From: Toxoplasma gondii ME49
Taxonomy: Eukaryota > Apicomplexa > Conoidasida > Eucoccidiorida > Sarcocystidae
DNA length: 64,000 nucleotides
Assembly (NCBI RefSeq): GCF_000006565.2
Contig: NC_031480.1
Location: forward strand, 2,763,529-2,827,528
Reading direction: 5' to 3'
The position numbers and the translations under genes are program-made. The notes below the pieces were generated by a model. That model did no database searches. It was not told the DNA's origin and saw only the letters and a program-made list of their open reading frames with translations. Of this stretch, positions 62,501 through 64,000 are shown in pieces (the first letter of the stretch is position 1; each line of letters opens with the position of its first letter).

Positions 62501-63579
62501 GGTAACGGAGAGGGAAAACGGTTTTGAAGAGACAAAGAAGAGACAGAAAGGCTTCGAAGAGATATAGGAAAGAAACGGTCTTCACCAAAGTCAGCAGAAG
62601 AGCGTCACCTCCAGAGACAATACAGGCCCCAAGATTGCAAAAGAAGAAGCGACAAGGCAAAGGACATACAAGAAAAAGAGTGCAAGTCGATGGCACAACG
62701 GTGAAAACAAAGTTCCCGACACCTGCGAAGCCCACTTCAAGTGTAGCGACGAGTCTCGCGCTTCAGTGGCTAGTGGAACGGTAACAAGGTCACAAACGAA
62801 AGATCTCCGCAATAAACAGAACCGCAGCCGATGACACACAGACACGGACCGGGCGAGAGAGACAGCCTTCGAAACCTGTCTCCGAAAGTTGTCTCCTTAC
62901 CGACGAGAGGACGGGTGTGGGGTCGGGGGGCCTTTCCCGCGGGGCCAGGCCTGCTTCGCGCGTCTTCCTTCTGAGCGCTGAAAATCTTTTTTTCTTGGTC
63001 GGCCACCAGCTGCAGCTGCTCGTGGATTTTCTCCAGCTCCCCAGCGGCCGCGCGCCCCACCCCTGGCGCTCCTGAGGCTTCAGGCTCTCTCTGCGACGCC
63101 GCGACCGCGGTCGGAGGCAACATGTGCTGGAGAAGGAGGCGGTGCGACTGCCGATTGAATCGCTCCAGCAGCCGACTCTGTAGAGGGCGGCGAGCGTTGG
63201 GGACGCCTGGAAGCGCTGAAGGAGAAGCAAAGCAACTTGAAAAGGGAACTCGTAAAGTCAACCAGTGCGAGAAGTATTTAAAGAGGAGACGAAGGGGTGT
63301 GCCAGCACTGCTCCAAAAACGAATTCAGTGAAAGTGGGTGTCTCTCTCCTTCTCTCTTTCCCCCTCTTTTCTGCCTCTCTCATCTTCTTTGGTCTCACCG
63401 TCTTGAGGCTCTGAGGGCGCGAGCGTCATGCGTCGCTTGGCTTCTGTTGAGTCGACCGCATCGCCTCCCAAAGAGTTTAGTCCGTCAGCCGTGCCGAATC
63501 CGCGCATCCGGAAAGCCTCCGTACTGATCAGATCCTCGGACGCCGTCGCCAGCTCCAGCACGACTTGTGCAGAGGGCGC
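59048..63579 (-). CDS. TFIIH core subunit p62 (GTF2H1/Tfb1), 5' part off the right edge
   Basis: Minus-strand exons seen: 63579-63399, 63215-62901, 62465-62170, 61861-61762 (probable), 60850-60756, 59909-59844 and 59266-59048 (stop). The phases agree. Landmarks match the C-terminal half of GTF2H1: an acidic segment (LELATASEDLISTEAFRMRG) ahead of the region RLLERFNRQSHRLLLQHM, which aligns with the RFN(H)HS block of human p62. Next come LGDLATPETVSHQLLEVS and the helical end VNAVRAHQARVTELLQHFY, EEKRERIIQALDATKNELER and PLFDQINAAKVHHNKLKKLL. p62 holds the TFIIH core together in transcription initiation and nucleotide excision repair. The N-terminal PH and BSD domains should lie past position 64000. 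The 100-base exon at 61861-61762 is the least certain; it is needed to restore phase (0 to 1) and has a long pyrimidine tract before its acceptor. The acceptor at 59910 overlaps a TGCATGCATGCAG word. Confidence 0.84.
59466..59640. repeat. (TA)n microsatellites, last intron of the p62 gene
   Basis: TA tracts at about 59466-59517 and 59618-59640. Confidence 0.9.
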
Positions 63580-64000
63580 CTAGAAAAACAAGAGAAGACA
63601 GACAGACAGACACAATAATGGAGAAAATGAGACGCAGAGACATACACACAATGAGAAAAGAAAAAAGAGAGGGGAGAACACGACTGGGGGCAACGTCACG
63701 GACGCCATATAAAACATCAAGTCGAAGGGGAGAGAATGCGATGACGGAATGCAGCAGAAAGGAAGCCCCACAGTCTCTGACGTTGTATTCGCATCGCTGA
63801 GGACTGGATCAACAGTGTTTCGTTTCTTCGATCTCCTCTCTTCTCTGTTTCTGGCCTCACGGCCCTTCTCCCCAGAGTTGCCGACCCCTCTCTCTCCCGA
63901 CATCAACACAGTTTCACTGTTGTGATACTTCATCCACCTCATGGCATAAATTCTAGTAGACTGCCAGGTTCGGAGAGACCTTTCTGATCTGCGCCACTGG
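63580..64000. other. Probable intron of the p62 gene
   Basis: Upstream of the acceptor at 63580. The minus-strand frames to the window edge show no BSD-domain or PH-domain sequence, so this is probably intron, possibly with an exon end close to the right edge. Confidence 0.4.

Overview
The window reads as nuclear DNA of a tissue-cyst coccidian (Apicomplexa), most likely Toxoplasma gondii or a very close relative such as Hammondia or Neospora. The reasons are GC-rich exons split by many introns with plain GT...AG borders, long pyrimidine-rich acceptors, numerous (TA)n tracts in introns and intergenic DNA, frequent TGCATGC words, and protein families typical of these parasites. There are no operons, ribosome binding sites, CRISPR arrays or insertion sequences. 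Gene models were built by hand from reading frame, splice borders, phase agreement at every junction and recognisable protein families.

Nine protein genes can be supported, and they alternate strictly in strand (-,+,-,+,-,+,-,+,-). Left to right: (1) a Sec14/CRAL-TRIO lipid-transfer protein, minus, running off the left edge; (2) an eight-exon J-domain co-chaperone with a DnaJ-X C-terminus, plus; (3) an eight-exon multi-span membrane protein of unknown function, minus; (4) a protein with a long disordered N-terminus and a voltage-sensor-like four-helix C-terminus, plus; (5) a seven-exon 912-residue protein of unknown function with a recessed signal anchor and a Lys-rich tract, minus; (6) an intronless sphingolipid synthase of the sphingomyelin/IPC synthase family, plus; (7) splicing factor SF3A1, five exons, minus; (8) a PP2A B56 regulatory subunit, eleven exons, plus; (9) the TFIIH p62 (GTF2H1/Tfb1) subunit, minus, running off the right edge.

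Between them lie divergent promoter regions (about 2.07-6.06, 20.16-22.18, 32.25-37.02 and 45.17-50.56 kb) and convergent 3' regions (12.15-15.58, 25.05-26.76, 38.31-40.70 and 56.31-59.05 kb). I see no convincing gene in these gaps. The 32-37 kb and 45-50 kb gaps are unusually long.

The genes do not form one pathway. They mix housekeeping functions (splicing, transcription/repair, protein folding, phosphatase targeting) with lipid metabolism or transport (Sec14-like, sphingolipid synthase) and three membrane or secretory-pathway proteins without assigned roles. The main points for follow-up are those three unassigned proteins, a possible N-myristoylated start for the J protein, the insertion between the catalytic motifs of the sphingolipid synthase, the SF3A1 ubiquitin-like tail that lacks the basic RGG end, and a dispersed palindromic GGTGTA(C/T)(G/A)TACACC word.
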